Below are positions 1 to 8,850 of a stretch of DNA of 64,000 nucleotides, piece after piece (position 1 is the stretch's first letter; each line of letters opens with the position of its first letter). Position numbers and translations under genes: made by a program. The notes beneath the pieces were generated by a model. That model worked only from the letters and a program-made list of their open reading frames with translations. It ran no database searches and was not told where the DNA came from. Origin of the DNA: Chitinophagaceae bacterium (GTDB lineage Bacteria > Bacteroidota > Bacteroidia > Chitinophagales > Chitinophagaceae); contig JAHBTJ010000017.1 in assembly GCA_019638595.1 (NCBI GenBank), forward strand, positions 62,001-126,000, read 5' to 3'.

Positions 1-355
1 TGTCTTCCAACGCTTTATTGCCTGTTTCCACAGCGCGGCTGTCGCACCAAATAATCGAAGGGCGGAGCACTGTTTTATTTTTATCTACTATTACCAGCCC
101 GTGCATCTGATAGGCTATACCAATAGCGCCAATATCTGCCGGGTTGTATTTTCCTGACTGATTGAGCTTTTGCAAGGCCTGCCGGGTATAATCCCACCAG
201 CTTTCAGGCTTTTGCTCCGCCCACCCGGGCTGCAAAGAAATAATGGGAGCTTCCGTTCCCGGAAACTGAGCCGATGCAACCGCTTTGGCTGAAGCGGCAT
301 CTACAACTGATACCTTTACAGAAGAAGTGCCTATGTCTATCCCCAATAATAACAT
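1..355 (-). CDS. FGGY carbohydrate kinase, xylulokinase-like (partial, N-terminal 118 residues)
   Basis: Reading leftward from an ATG at 355, the frame stays open to the window edge. The protein begins MLLLGIDIGTSSVKVSVVDA, the ATP-binding phosphate-1 loop of FGGY kinases (DxGTSS). It continues with GWAEQKPESWWDY, the QMHGLV motif and IIWCDSRA, all typical of xylulokinase-type members near residues 50, 85 and 105. The family phosphorylates a ketose such as xylulose in the cytoplasm. The C-terminal half lies outside the window, so substrate cannot be settled; gluconokinase-like or other FGGY kinases are alternatives. A ketose 3-epimerase about 6.6 kb away makes a ketose substrate plausible. 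The gene is divergent from the BatD gene. Confidence 0.88.
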   Translation of the reverse strand, partial: MLLLGIDIGTSSVKVSVVDAASAKAVASAQFPGTEAPIISLQPGWAEQKPESWWDYTRQALQKLNQSGKYNPADIGAIGIAYQMHGLVIVDKNKTVLRPSIIWCDSRAVETGNKALED

Positions 356-533
356 ATACCGCTATCGTTGATTTTTTAAGTAAATTGGAACAAGATACTA
401 AAAACATTTGCTGTATGCGGAAATCCACCGAGCGTTTTCGTTTTACGGCAACATTAATATATAAAATGTGTTTGAGCCCTATTCAGAAATGCGCTATACA
501 CCGCTTTTAACGCAACTTTAACCGGTTTTACAC

Positions 534-564
534 TTTGGGCCGTAAGGGGCAAGTGTTACATTTG
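534..564 (+). promoter_or_regulatory. Bacteroidota sigma-A-type promoter for the BatD gene
   Basis: TTTG at 534-537 is followed after 19 bases by TACATTTG at 557-564, a full match to the TTTG/TAnnTTTG promoter consensus. The predicted transcript start near 571 leaves a leader of about 40 bases before the ATG at 609. Confidence 0.7.
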
Positions 565-591
565 TTTGCGTGATATAATGCAGGTATGATT

Positions 592-600
592 GGGGGAGGT
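592..600 (+). promoter_or_regulatory. Strong Shine-Dalgarno sequence of the BatD gene
   Basis: GGGGGAGGT ends 8 bases before the ATG at 609. Such a strong purine-rich site is unusual in this window, where most genes lack an evident Shine-Dalgarno sequence. It supports the ATG at 609 as the start. Confidence 0.6.
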
Positions 601-608
601 AATTAATA

Positions 609-2522
609 ATGAAGCATATAGAAAAATATTTACTTCTAACTGTCTTATTTTTTTCAGTCTCATGTCTTGCCACACAACCCTGTGTTGGGCAGGCCAAAGT
701 TGTTGCGTCTGCCAGTAAACGCGTTATCAGTAACGATGAATTTGTAACTCTTCAGTTCAATGTAGAAAACACAAAAGACATTGAGCAGTTTATTCCCCCT
801 TCATTCAGCGGCTGTAAAATAATGGAAGGTCCTATGCATGTTGCCGGGTCTTCTACCATCAATGGCGTTCAAAGCAATTATATTTCATTCGTCTATATTA
901 TCCAGCCGCGCTTACCGGGCAGATACTCTTTTTCCGGCGCTTCGGCTAAGGTAAATGGCAAACGCCTTGTTTTCAATACGGTGAATATAGATGTTACCGA
1001 AGGACAGGGATCGTCCGGCTTATACAACTTTCAAAAAAACAGCAGGGAGCGTTACAGCCCGCCTGAAGAAGAACTGTACAGCGACTATATTCTCCGCAAA
1101 GGCGAAAACCTCCGGGATAAGATCAGGAAAAACCTTTTCATTAAGGTAGATGTAAATAAAACAAGCTGCTACGAGGGCGAACCGGTGGTGGCTTCCTACA
1201 AGTTATATACCCGCCTACGCTCCGAGTCGAAAGTATCAAGGCGTCCTTCCTTCAATGGCTTTAGCGTGTATGATATGGTTGACCCTTCCGTTCAGCCATC
1301 GGCTATTGAAAAGCTGAACGGGAAAGATTTCAATGTATACCTTATCCGGAAAGCTCAATTGTTCCCGCTGCAATCGGGCACCCTGGAACTGGATCCCGCG
1401 GAAGTGGAAAACGATATTACTTTTTTAAAGGCCGAATACGCGATGAAAGATAAGGGGGAACATTTGCCGGACTTATTGCGCTCGTTCGAAGCAGACGATA
1501 TTTATCACGAAGGAATCAAGGCTGAGAAAGTAAACATCAGAAGCAATCCTGTAGCGGTAACGGTAAAAGCATTACCGGACCTGAGCAAACCCGCTTCCTT
1601 TGATGGAGCAGTAGGTAAATTCAGCATAGAAGCCGCGGTAGACAAAAAGGAATTACAGCTAAACGACGCTGCCGTACTGAAGGTAATTATTAAGGGAGAA
1701 GGCAACTTTGGCATCATCAACGCGCCGGTTATAAAATGGCCTAAAGATGTGGAAGTATATGAACCCTCTGCCAAAGAAGATTTTTTAAAGAGCATGGTCC
1801 CGTTAAGAGGGTATAAAACTTTTCAGTACACCTTCATGCCCAAAAAAGCAGGCGCTACAACTATCCCGGGAATAGAGTTTTCGTATTTCAACCCCAAGGA
1901 ACATAAATATGAAACGGTGGTAACCGATTCCGTCAGAATACATACAACAGGTTCTGCCAATAACATGGATAAAGCAGGCTTTGCCGCCGAAGGGATATAC
2001 ACTGCCGCGAACAACGGGATCAACCGTTCATGGATTTTAGGAACAGCCGCCGTATTGCTTGCCATATTCGGTTTTATTTTATTCCGTTATATACGTGGCG
2101 GAAGCAACCATGTAAAATTTGCCATTCAACAAGCTCCTTCTTCCCTGCAGGCGCCCGCAATGCCGGCCGAAAAATCCGTGCAGGATGAGCTTGTTTCTGC
2201 ACATACTCCCGATCCGCTTTTCAATGCAAGACTGATGCTGATCCAGCAAAACAGCAGCGGATTTTATTCGGAGCTTAGCAAAACGATCAAAGATTTCAGC
2301 GCGGAAAAACTGGGCATTAAAACCACCAATCCCGGCAAACAGGCAATAGAGCAGGCACTAAAGGCGCAGGGCTTTGATGACATTATGATCTCGCAGTTCC
2401 AGTTACTGTTACAGCAATGCGAAGTAGCGCTATACACCCCTTCGCTGAATGACCTTGATATGCAATCTGCCTACGACCTGGCAGATGATTTTATTCAGCA
2501 AATGAATACGAAAGAGACATAA
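609..2522 (+). CDS. batD: BatD family protein (oxygen tolerance protein-like)
   Basis: The 637-residue protein has a signal peptide (residues 1-28), a long beta-rich periplasmic part made of Ig-like BatD domains (for example PPSFSGCKIMEGP and the repeated pattern around SFDGAVGKFSIEAAVDK), a membrane helix near residues 477-493 (WILGTAAVLLAIFGFILF) and a cytoplasmic tail of about 145 residues. BatD proteins normally act with MoxR ATPase and VWA proteins BatA/BatB/BatC at the envelope; their molecular role is not settled. None of those partners is adjacent here, so this is an orphan copy with its own promoter and strong ribosome binding site. The flanking genes are on the opposite strand. Confidence 0.85.
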   Translation: MKHIEKYLLLTVLFFSVSCLATQPCVGQAKVVASASKRVISNDEFVTLQFNVENTKDIEQFIPPSFSGCKIMEGPMHVAGSSTINGVQSNYISFVYIIQPRLPGRYSFSGASAKVNGKRLVFNTVNIDVTEGQGSSGLYNFQKNSRERYSPPEEELYSDYILRKGENLRDKIRKNLFIKVDVNKTSCYEGEPVVASYKLYTRLRSESKVSRRPSFNGFSVYDMVDPSVQPSAIEKLNGKDFNVYLIRKAQLFPLQSGTLELDPAEVENDITFLKAEYAMKDKGEHLPDLLRSFEADDIYHEGIKAEKVNIRSNPVAVTVKALPDLSKPASFDGAVGKFSIEAAVDKKELQLNDAAVLKVIIKGEGNFGIINAPVIKWPKDVEVYEPSAKEDFLKSMVPLRGYKTFQYTFMPKKAGATTIPGIEFSYFNPKEHKYETVVTDSVRIHTTGSANNMDKAGFAAEGIYTAANNGINRSWILGTAAVLLAIFGFILFRYIRGGSNHVKFAIQQAPSSLQAPAMPAEKSVQDELVSAHTPDPLFNARLMLIQQNSSGFYSELSKTIKDFSAEKLGIKTTNPGKQAIEQALKAQGFDDIMISQFQLLLQQCEVALYTPSLNDLDMQSAYDLADDFIQQMNTKET

Positions 2523-2628
2523 CACGTTGCGGCCGGCAGCACCGGGAATGCCTGCCTGAAGCTTTCATTGATTATCATGGCTGTACAAAAGTTCGGAACA
2601 CGTTCACTCATTACACTTACCACAGCTA

Positions 2629-3405
2629 TTAATATGGCGACGGGCTTACCGATGTCCATCCGCCATCTATCACAAGGCTTTGCCCGGTAATATGCCGTGA
2701 AGCGGGAGATACAAAAAACAGTGCTGCATTGGCTATATCCTGTACGGTGGCGGGTTTGCCCATAGGAGTAATACGGCTCCAGGTATGTATGTATTCAGGG
2801 TCGTTCGTGGTACGTTCGGTAAGGGTAGCGCCCGGCGCGATGGCATTTACGGAAATATTATATTCCGATAATTCAACTACCAGGTTCTTGGCCAGCATTT
2901 CCAGCGCGGCTTTTGTCATACCGTATGCCGCTAAATTTTTATGCGCCTGGTGTCCTGTAACCGATGACATCAGCAAAATGCTGCCACCTGATCTTTGCGC
3001 GATGATCTGGCGCGCCGTTGCCTGCGCTAACAAAAAGCTGCCGCCCAGGTTCAGTTGCATTACTTTATATAACGACGCTGCCGGGTAAGTAAGAAAATCG
3101 CCAAACAAGGTAATGCCCGCATTGGCTATAGCAATGGTAAGCTTGCCAAAATGTTTTACAGCAGTACCGACCATATTATCTATGCACCCCGCTGCAGATA
3201 CATCTCCCGGCACGGAAACGCAAGCATACCCTTTGGCTGCAAGCGAAGCGGCTGCCGCTTCGGAAAGCTTTTCGTCCAGGTCGTTCAGTACCACAGCGGC
3301 TCCTTCGGTGCACAACTGGTTTGCAATTTCAAAGCCTATCCCCTGCCCTGCCCCTGTTACGACCGCTACCTCTCCTTTTAATTTCCCGCTGGATTGTTGT
3401 TCCAT
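2629..3405 (-). CDS. SDR family NAD(P)-dependent oxidoreductase
   Basis: This 258-residue classical short-chain dehydrogenase carries the cofactor loop TGAGQGIG near residue 17, NDLDE after beta-2 (Asp suggests NAD preference), NAG in IANAGITLFGD, the catalytic Ser in LMSSVTG, and the Tyr/Lys pair in AAYGMTKAA. The C-terminus ends with GGWTS typical of glucose 1-dehydrogenase, gluconate 5-dehydrogenase and related polyol or sugar dehydrogenases. It is 36 bases downstream of the large cytochrome c dehydrogenase gene and transcribed in the same direction, which points to a sugar or polyol substrate. The exact substrate is not visible from sequence. Confidence 0.88.
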   Translation of the reverse strand: MEQQSSGKLKGEVAVVTGAGQGIGFEIANQLCTEGAAVVLNDLDEKLSEAAAASLAAKGYACVSVPGDVSAAGCIDNMVGTAVKHFGKLTIAIANAGITLFGDFLTYPAASLYKVMQLNLGGSFLLAQATARQIIAQRSGGSILLMSSVTGHQAHKNLAAYGMTKAALEMLAKNLVVELSEYNISVNAIAPGATLTERTTNDPEYIHTWSRITPMGKPATVQDIANAALFFVSPASRHITGQSLVIDGGWTSVSPSPY

Positions 3406-3441
3406 TCTAAAACAATTATAAAATTTCCGTACCGGCTCTGA

Positions 3442-6400
3442 TCATTTTTTTAATGATGAAAGATATTCAAGCAGGTCTGCCAGTTCCTGCACCAACATTG
3501 CCTGATGTAATGCAGGCATAACAGACGTTGCTGATTTCTTTTGAGATTTTATATCTGCCAGCTTCAGCTTTTCGGATTTACCACCGGGATATTTCAATTC
3601 CAGCTCCGACTCCGACCTGCTGGAAACGATACCCATTAATACGTTCCCGTCTTTCATGGTAATTTCCCAGTTCTCAAATCCAAAGCTAATACCTGCCGAA
3701 GGATTAACAATGGCTTCCAGCAAAGCCTCTTTAGGAAGCTTGTCGCCAATTTCCGACAGCTTAGGCCCAAAATCAATGCCTTCTCCTTTCACCTGGTGAC
3801 ATATGGCGCAATGAGTAGAAAAAATAGCTTTGCCTTTTTCGGTATTGCCCTTTAACGCCAGCACTTCATTTTTATCAAAAGCTTTTTTAGCCGTGCTGTC
3901 TTTGGAGGCGCCGGGCAAAAAAGCAGCAGCTTCTTCCAGGATATTCTGGGGCGTTCTGTCGGGCAACAGTCCGTTCACGAACGCGGGCACCAGTTCTTCC
4001 TGGATTTGTTTTTTACGAAGCATCTCCATGCCGTGCATCATACCTACCCAGTTTTTACCCAGTTGATCGGCGGCTATGAGCCGTTGCGATAAACCATAAG
4101 CAGGTGTTGTAACCACGGTTTTCAGGATTTCCATAGCAGTATTCCCGGCTCTGCCCATGGAGAGAAGCAACTTGTTACTTCGGGCAGTGTCTTTGCCGGC
4201 AAGAATGCCCTTCACCGTTTTTTCACCACCATAGCTTAAATAAAGCTTCATCGCATTAGCAGCCATGTCTTCACCAGCCTTATCTGTTACCAGCTTCAGC
4301 AGCCTGGGCTTTTCGCCGGTAAGATTATATTGGGCCACCAGCTCTAAAAAGCTCTTACTACCGTACACAGAATCGAGCACAAGCTGTAAGGCCTTACGTG
4401 CCACGGAAGATTTTTGTACATCTGCGGGCGTAAGATGATGCAGCAACAATACATCCAGCCGGAGATCTTTTGACTGGTTCTCTTCCAGCATTTTCAGCAA
4501 CAGGCTTGTTTTCAACGGATCTGTATTAAAATCAAACGCCCGGAAATAACGCTGTCTTGATTTCCAGTCTGTGCTCTCATCCATAGCCAGCGCTGCCAGC
4601 AAAGGAAGGGTTGTTTTAGAGCGTGCGCGCCATATAATATCTTTTCCTTTGGAGGTTTGGGCAGCATCCTGCTTTTTTTGCGCATACGCTTCAAAAAAAC
4701 GATCCCATTGCTTATCGGCTCCTATACCCAATGCTTCGAGGTACCACCTGTCTTTACCATCGTATTGCAGTGCAAGCTGCGTCCATAAAGCGGCCACTTC
4801 GGGTGCTTTATTATGGCGAAGTGCCAGCGCACATTCACGACGTACCTGCGGATCATTATCGTTTACCAGTTTCGTTACCATACCCAATACATCGGCATTC
4901 AACTGCCTGGCCGCCCTTAGCCCCATTATTCTAAAATCTGCGTTATCGCTTTTAATTGCCTGTTCAATATATTTTTCACCGCTCTTCATCTTCACCAATA
5001 CCCAAAATGCTCTTGCCCTCATACGGGGATTAGCCGCGGCATTATTCCATAGCTTTTCAAGCTCCGGCACCGCTTTATCACCCATCTCCTGCAACGTAAG
5101 CCATGCACGTCTTCTAACAGCCAGGTTGGGATTTTGCAAAGCGGCGATAGCGCCTGACGAAGACACGTAATCGAAAGAAGGAACTTTATAAGGGGTGTTA
5201 GAAGGAGCAATGCGGTATATACGACCGCGGTCTTTGTCTCCCATCGCATGCCCGCCCACACCGGGATCATACCAGTCTGAAACGATCAATGAACCATCGG
5301 GCGCCACACATACGTCAGACGGGCGGAACCATTTGTCTTTGGCGTTTTCAGCAATGTTTATAATGCGCGCTGTATACCCCGCGCCATCTTTGGTTACGGG
5401 GTAAGACCGCACAACATTATGCCCCGGCTCGCAATGTATCATCTGGTTCTGAAAGCTGTCGGGCAACAGCGTTCCTTCATAAATTACCATCCCGGTAGGA
5501 GAACCGGAACCTGTTTGCAAAAGATTGGGAACCACGCCGGGGTCGTTCAGGTGCCAATGCCTGAAAGGGATGGAGTCTTCCATATTGGTACGGCTGGCAG
5601 ACCAGCCCGCTCCGGTCATTTCATCGGTAAAGCCGTAATTACCATAATCCATTACATAGTTAATACGTACCCCTTTATTACCGTCGTCGTCGTTATCACT
5701 TTGCCACATGGTTCCATAGCTGTCTACCGCCACTTCATAGTTATTCCTGAAATTATGACCCAGGCATTCCACCTGCGATCCATCGGGGTTGCAACGGAAT
5801 ACCATTCCCTGCCTGTATTTCTTTGGCCCGATCTCATCGCCATCCTGGTCGAGCACGGTTTTCCCGTTTTTATCTTTTAAGGTTTTCCCTTCATTCCCAA
5901 AATTAAAATAGAGCTTTCCATCGGGGCCGAATGTAAACGTATGCATACCATGATCGTGCTGCACACCGCTGATGCCTTCAAAAAGTATTTCTTTTCTATC
6001 CGCTTTGTCATCACCATCATCATCATAAAAAGCCCATACATACGGGCTTTGAGAAACAAGCACCCGGTTGCCTAACACGCAAACACCCAATGGGGCATTC
6101 ATTTCCGGGCCCTGGTAAAATACTTTTGTGGTATCCGCTTTGCCATCACCATTGGTATCTTCCAGTATAATAATACGGTCGCCTTCGGGGTTAATGATAC
6201 TCTCCTTTCCGGGACGGTAATTGTATGCTTCCGCTACCCATATCCTCCCTCTTTCATCCACATCAATATTGGTAGGATTTTTTAGCATAGGCTCCGTGGC
6301 AACCACTTCAACTGTAAGGCCTTTGGTTACCCGCAGTCCTCTCAGCGCATTTTCAGGAAGCCGCTTTTGTTCTTCGGTAAGCGTAACCGTATCCTCAGCA

Positions 6401-6519
6401 TTTATTCCGTACTGCGTATCTGCATTATTGGAATTACAGGAAATAAGGGCGACCAAAAAGGGCACAAAAAGCATAGCCCATAGCTGATTCCCCAATCTGG
6501 GTAAGGGATTGTATTTCAC
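3442..6519 (-). CDS. PVC-type membrane-bound dehydrogenase with HEAT repeats and cytochrome c domain
   Basis: About 1,025 residues. After a lipoprotein signal (LVALISCNS) comes a six-bladed beta-propeller of the soluble sugar/sorbosone dehydrogenase type (NPTNIDVDERGRIWVAEAYN, DHGMHTFTFGPDG, SDVCVAPDGSLIVSDWYDPG), then alpha-helical HEAT-like repeats (VRRRAWLTLQEM, VRRECALALRHN), then a cytochrome c domain with CAICH about 120 residues from the end. Proteins of this architecture are thought to oxidise carbohydrate-like compounds outside the cytoplasm and pass electrons to heme c; substrate is unknown. The open frame extends upstream to an ATG at 6585, but that gives an unlikely N-terminus. 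I prefer the GTG at 6519, which yields a charged n-region before the hydrophobic segment; an ATG at 6474 is possible. Confidence 0.85.
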   Translation of the reverse strand: MKYNPLPRLGNQLWAMLFVPFLVALISCNSNNADTQYGINAEDTVTLTEEQKRLPENALRGLRVTKGLTVEVVATEPMLKNPTNIDVDERGRIWVAEAYNYRPGKESIINPEGDRIIILEDTNGDGKADTTKVFYQGPEMNAPLGVCVLGNRVLVSQSPYVWAFYDDDGDDKADRKEILFEGISGVQHDHGMHTFTFGPDGKLYFNFGNEGKTLKDKNGKTVLDQDGDEIGPKKYRQGMVFRCNPDGSQVECLGHNFRNNYEVAVDSYGTMWQSDNDDDGNKGVRINYVMDYGNYGFTDEMTGAGWSASRTNMEDSIPFRHWHLNDPGVVPNLLQTGSGSPTGMVIYEGTLLPDSFQNQMIHCEPGHNVVRSYPVTKDGAGYTARIINIAENAKDKWFRPSDVCVAPDGSLIVSDWYDPGVGGHAMGDKDRGRIYRIAPSNTPYKVPSFDYVSSSGAIAALQNPNLAVRRRAWLTLQEMGDKAVPELEKLWNNAAANPRMRARAFWVLVKMKSGEKYIEQAIKSDNADFRIMGLRAARQLNADVLGMVTKLVNDNDPQVRRECALALRHNKAPEVAALWTQLALQYDGKDRWYLEALGIGADKQWDRFFEAYAQKKQDAAQTSKGKDIIWRARSKTTLPLLAALAMDESTDWKSRQRYFRAFDFNTDPLKTSLLLKMLEENQSKDLRLDVLLLHHLTPADVQKSSVARKALQLVLDSVYGSKSFLELVAQYNLTGEKPRLLKLVTDKAGEDMAANAMKLYLSYGGEKTVKGILAGKDTARSNKLLLSMGRAGNTAMEILKTVVTTPAYGLSQRLIAADQLGKNWVGMMHGMEMLRKKQIQEELVPAFVNGLLPDRTPQNILEEAAAFLPGASKDSTAKKAFDKNEVLALKGNTEKGKAIFSTHCAICHQVKGEGIDFGPKLSEIGDKLPKEALLEAIVNPSAGISFGFENWEITMKDGNVLMGIVSSRSESELELKYPGGKSEKLKLADIKSQKKSATSVMPALHQAMLVQELADLLEYLSSLKK

Positions 6520-6614
6520 GTGAACTTTTTTTATTGTACAGGCAGGAATGATGCCATCGGGCAGGGAAACCACATCTATTCCCAATCGCCCATCTTACTA
6601 CTTGCCACTTATCT

Positions 6615-7460
6615 CTAGCCCAGCGCAGATCTTAAAAATTTTACGCCCTTTTCTGCGATATCTTCCTGGGAAGGCTCAAAGTCGCGCCAGATAGAAGCCG
6701 CTTTTGCAATTACTTTCACTGCGGGAGTAAACGACTCTATTACAATGCTCTTGTTATACCCTACCTCTTTTAACGCGGCCGCTATTTTTGCCCAGTTGAT
6801 CTGGTCGCCGCCCGGCGTACCACGGTCGGAGCCGCATGCGTGAAAATGCCCCAGCTTTTTACCTGCAAGCAAAATAGCTTTAGCCGGGTCTTTTTCCTCT
6901 ATGTTCATATGATAAGAGTCAAGATGCACATAAATAGCATCATGATCTACATCTTTTACCATTTGTACCGCCTGCGCCGCGGTATTGATAAAATCCGTTT
7001 CATAGCGGTTCAATGGTTCTATTGCCAGCTTACGGCCTTTGGACGCCGCATATTCCGAAAGCGACTTCAGGTGCTTAACTACTGTTGCCCATTGTTTTTT
7101 GTATTCTTCTTTATCCACCGGCTCGGCCCTGCCAACCGATGAGTACAGGGGACCTATCAGCACAGGGCAATCAAGCACTACCATTGCATCAAGCACGCTT
7201 TTAATATAATTGATAGCGTTCTGTTGCTGTATTTCATCGCCACGCAGATCACGGTCGGGGCCCATAGCCGCGCAAATAGAGCCGCAAACCAATCCATTAT
7301 CATCGAGCGCTTTTTTCACTGCTTTGGCATCAATATGACCCGCATCTTCCAATGCTATTTCAACAGAGTCGAAACCCCATTGCTTAAACTTAGGAAATAA
7401 GGAAACGCTTTCGGTAGTAAACGGCGATGTAAACAAAAATGTATTAACTCCAAAATTCAT
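6615..7460 (-). CDS. Ketose 3-epimerase (D-tagatose/D-psicose 3-epimerase family), TIM barrel
   Basis: This 281-residue TIM-barrel protein contains AIEPLNRYETDF, HLDSYHMNIEE, GHFHACGSDRGTPGGD and IESF. The predicted metal/catalytic residues are E148, D181, H207 and E242. Their spacings (33, 26, 35) equal those of the known tetrad E152, D185, H211, E246 in D-tagatose 3-epimerase, so the active site looks complete. The reaction would be reversible epimerisation at C3 of a free ketose using Mn2+ or Mg2+ in the cytoplasm. It sits between the FG-GAP lipoprotein and the cytochrome c dehydrogenase genes on the same strand, suggesting a rare-sugar or polyol pathway. A related hydroxypyruvate isomerase-like role is less likely. 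Confidence 0.85.
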   Translation of the reverse strand: MNFGVNTFLFTSPFTTESVSLFPKFKQWGFDSVEIALEDAGHIDAKAVKKALDDNGLVCGSICAAMGPDRDLRGDEIQQQNAINYIKSVLDAMVVLDCPVLIGPLYSSVGRAEPVDKEEYKKQWATVVKHLKSLSEYAASKGRKLAIEPLNRYETDFINTAAQAVQMVKDVDHDAIYVHLDSYHMNIEEKDPAKAILLAGKKLGHFHACGSDRGTPGGDQINWAKIAAALKEVGYNKSIVIESFTPAVKVIAKAASIWRDFEPSQEDIAEKGVKFLRSALG

Positions 7461-7497
7461 TGCTTCAAATTTTTAAGTATGTAAGTAGTTGATTGAA

Positions 7498-8694
7498 TTA
7501 CCTGATCTGCTCAAAAATGAATACCCCTTTTTTATTACCAATGATGATGTCAGCAAGTTTGTCTTTGGTAATATCCTGTACCACCAGGTTCAGCCCTGCG
7601 CCGGAATTATTATCAACAAGATGTGGTATCCATTGTGGCGTTTTGCCGGGCTTCAGTTCAAACCAATACAAAACAGCAGGCTCTTCTGCCCCGGGATCGT
7701 GTCCGTTGTGGGCGTAATATCGTTTACCGGTAATCAAATCAGGATAGCCGTCTTTGTTTATATCGGTAAAGAAAGAGCCATGCGATTGTGAAAATTCAGT
7801 AAAGATCTCGTGTTTTTTCCAGGTGATGTCATTGCCATTCTTCACCTGCTCATACCACCATATACCATAATTGTGGGCGGATGCGGCTATTACATCGTTG
7901 TCTCCGTCCTGGTCTACATCCATTACATGCATTTGAGAACACTCAGCGCCAAGGTCCGCTTTATGAAATGTCCAGTCGGGCTGAGTCCTGTCAACCGGCG
8001 CTTCCCACCAGCCTTCACGAACGACCACATCTTTGCGTCCGTCTCCGTTAATATCACCATATCCCAAACCATGTGTAAACATGTGCGTGCTTTGCAGGGT
8101 GTCGGAACTGATAGTATATGCCGTCCAGGTGGTATCTCCTTTCTTTACAGGCGACTTTACCCAGATATTCTTTTTGAGCACGGGATCATTACACAAAAGA
8201 TCCAGCCTGCCATCGCCATCTATATCTACCATGGAAGGCGATTCGTTTCCAACATTGGGGTATATCAAATGTTCTTTCCAGTAACCGCCTTTGTTTTTAG
8301 GATTTTCATACCAGTGTGTCGCCTTTCCGGGAAAACCAACGCGGATATAATCTATCCAGCCATCCTGGTTTACATCCATTGAAAAATTCAGGAAAGAATT
8401 ACCATAGGTTTTGGTATCATATTGCTCGCCCGGGATAATTTCATGCTTTTTCCAATCCGGTGCTTCAAACCAATAGGTACCCGCCAGTATATCCATTTTG
8501 CCATCCTTATTTACATCGCCCACAGCAACGCCTTCTGATATATATTCATTGGACAAAACATGCTTCCTGAACTTTATATCGCGGCTTTTGTTTTGCGCAC
8601 ATGCAACAGACAAAAAACAGGCAAATGCAGGAAGCAAAAAAGTGAACGGCGTAGAACTAACGGAGAAGAATAAACGATTTTTTATACTTTTCAT
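7498..8694 (-). CDS. FG-GAP/VCBS repeat secreted lipoprotein
   Basis: About 398 residues with an N-terminal signal ending in SVACAQNK, a probable lipobox. The remainder is a string of FG-GAP/VCBS blades with calcium-binding D-x-[DN]-x-D-G loops, for example GDVNKDGKMDILAG, VDIDGDGRLDLL, GDINGDGRKDVVV, MDVDQDGDNDVIA and TDINKDGYPDLI. It therefore probably folds as a seven-bladed calcium-binding propeller on the outside of the cell. The ATG at 8694 is chosen; a TTG six bases upstream is in frame but unlikely. It is 37 bases upstream of the epimerase gene, so co-transcription with the sugar genes is likely. Its ligand is unknown. Confidence 0.82.
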   Translation of the reverse strand: MKSIKNRLFFSVSSTPFTFLLPAFACFLSVACAQNKSRDIKFRKHVLSNEYISEGVAVGDVNKDGKMDILAGTYWFEAPDWKKHEIIPGEQYDTKTYGNSFLNFSMDVNQDGWIDYIRVGFPGKATHWYENPKNKGGYWKEHLIYPNVGNESPSMVDIDGDGRLDLLCNDPVLKKNIWVKSPVKKGDTTWTAYTISSDTLQSTHMFTHGLGYGDINGDGRKDVVVREGWWEAPVDRTQPDWTFHKADLGAECSQMHVMDVDQDGDNDVIAASAHNYGIWWYEQVKNGNDITWKKHEIFTEFSQSHGSFFTDINKDGYPDLITGKRYYAHNGHDPGAEEPAVLYWFELKPGKTPQWIPHLVDNNSGAGLNLVVQDITKDKLADIIIGNKKGVFIFEQIR

Positions 8695-8850
8695 ACCCAA
8701 GCTTTTAAATAACCTTCCGGAATACGGGGTTTAAATATATTCCATTTCAGCCTAATAACACCTGAATCAACATTAAAATTTGTTGGCAAAAGCCGGCGCC
8801 GGCACATAACAGTACAGGATGGCAGCAGGCTTATCGCAAAATCACAGTAT

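Noticed and set aside
4571-5170. 199-codon plus-strand frame opposite the cytochrome c dehydrogenase
   Set aside because: Shadow of the HEAT-repeat coding region on the other strand.
8792-8803. GCCGGCGCCGGC palindrome between the FG-GAP gene and eboF
   Set aside because: Short GC palindrome with no T tract; could be chance, no function supported.
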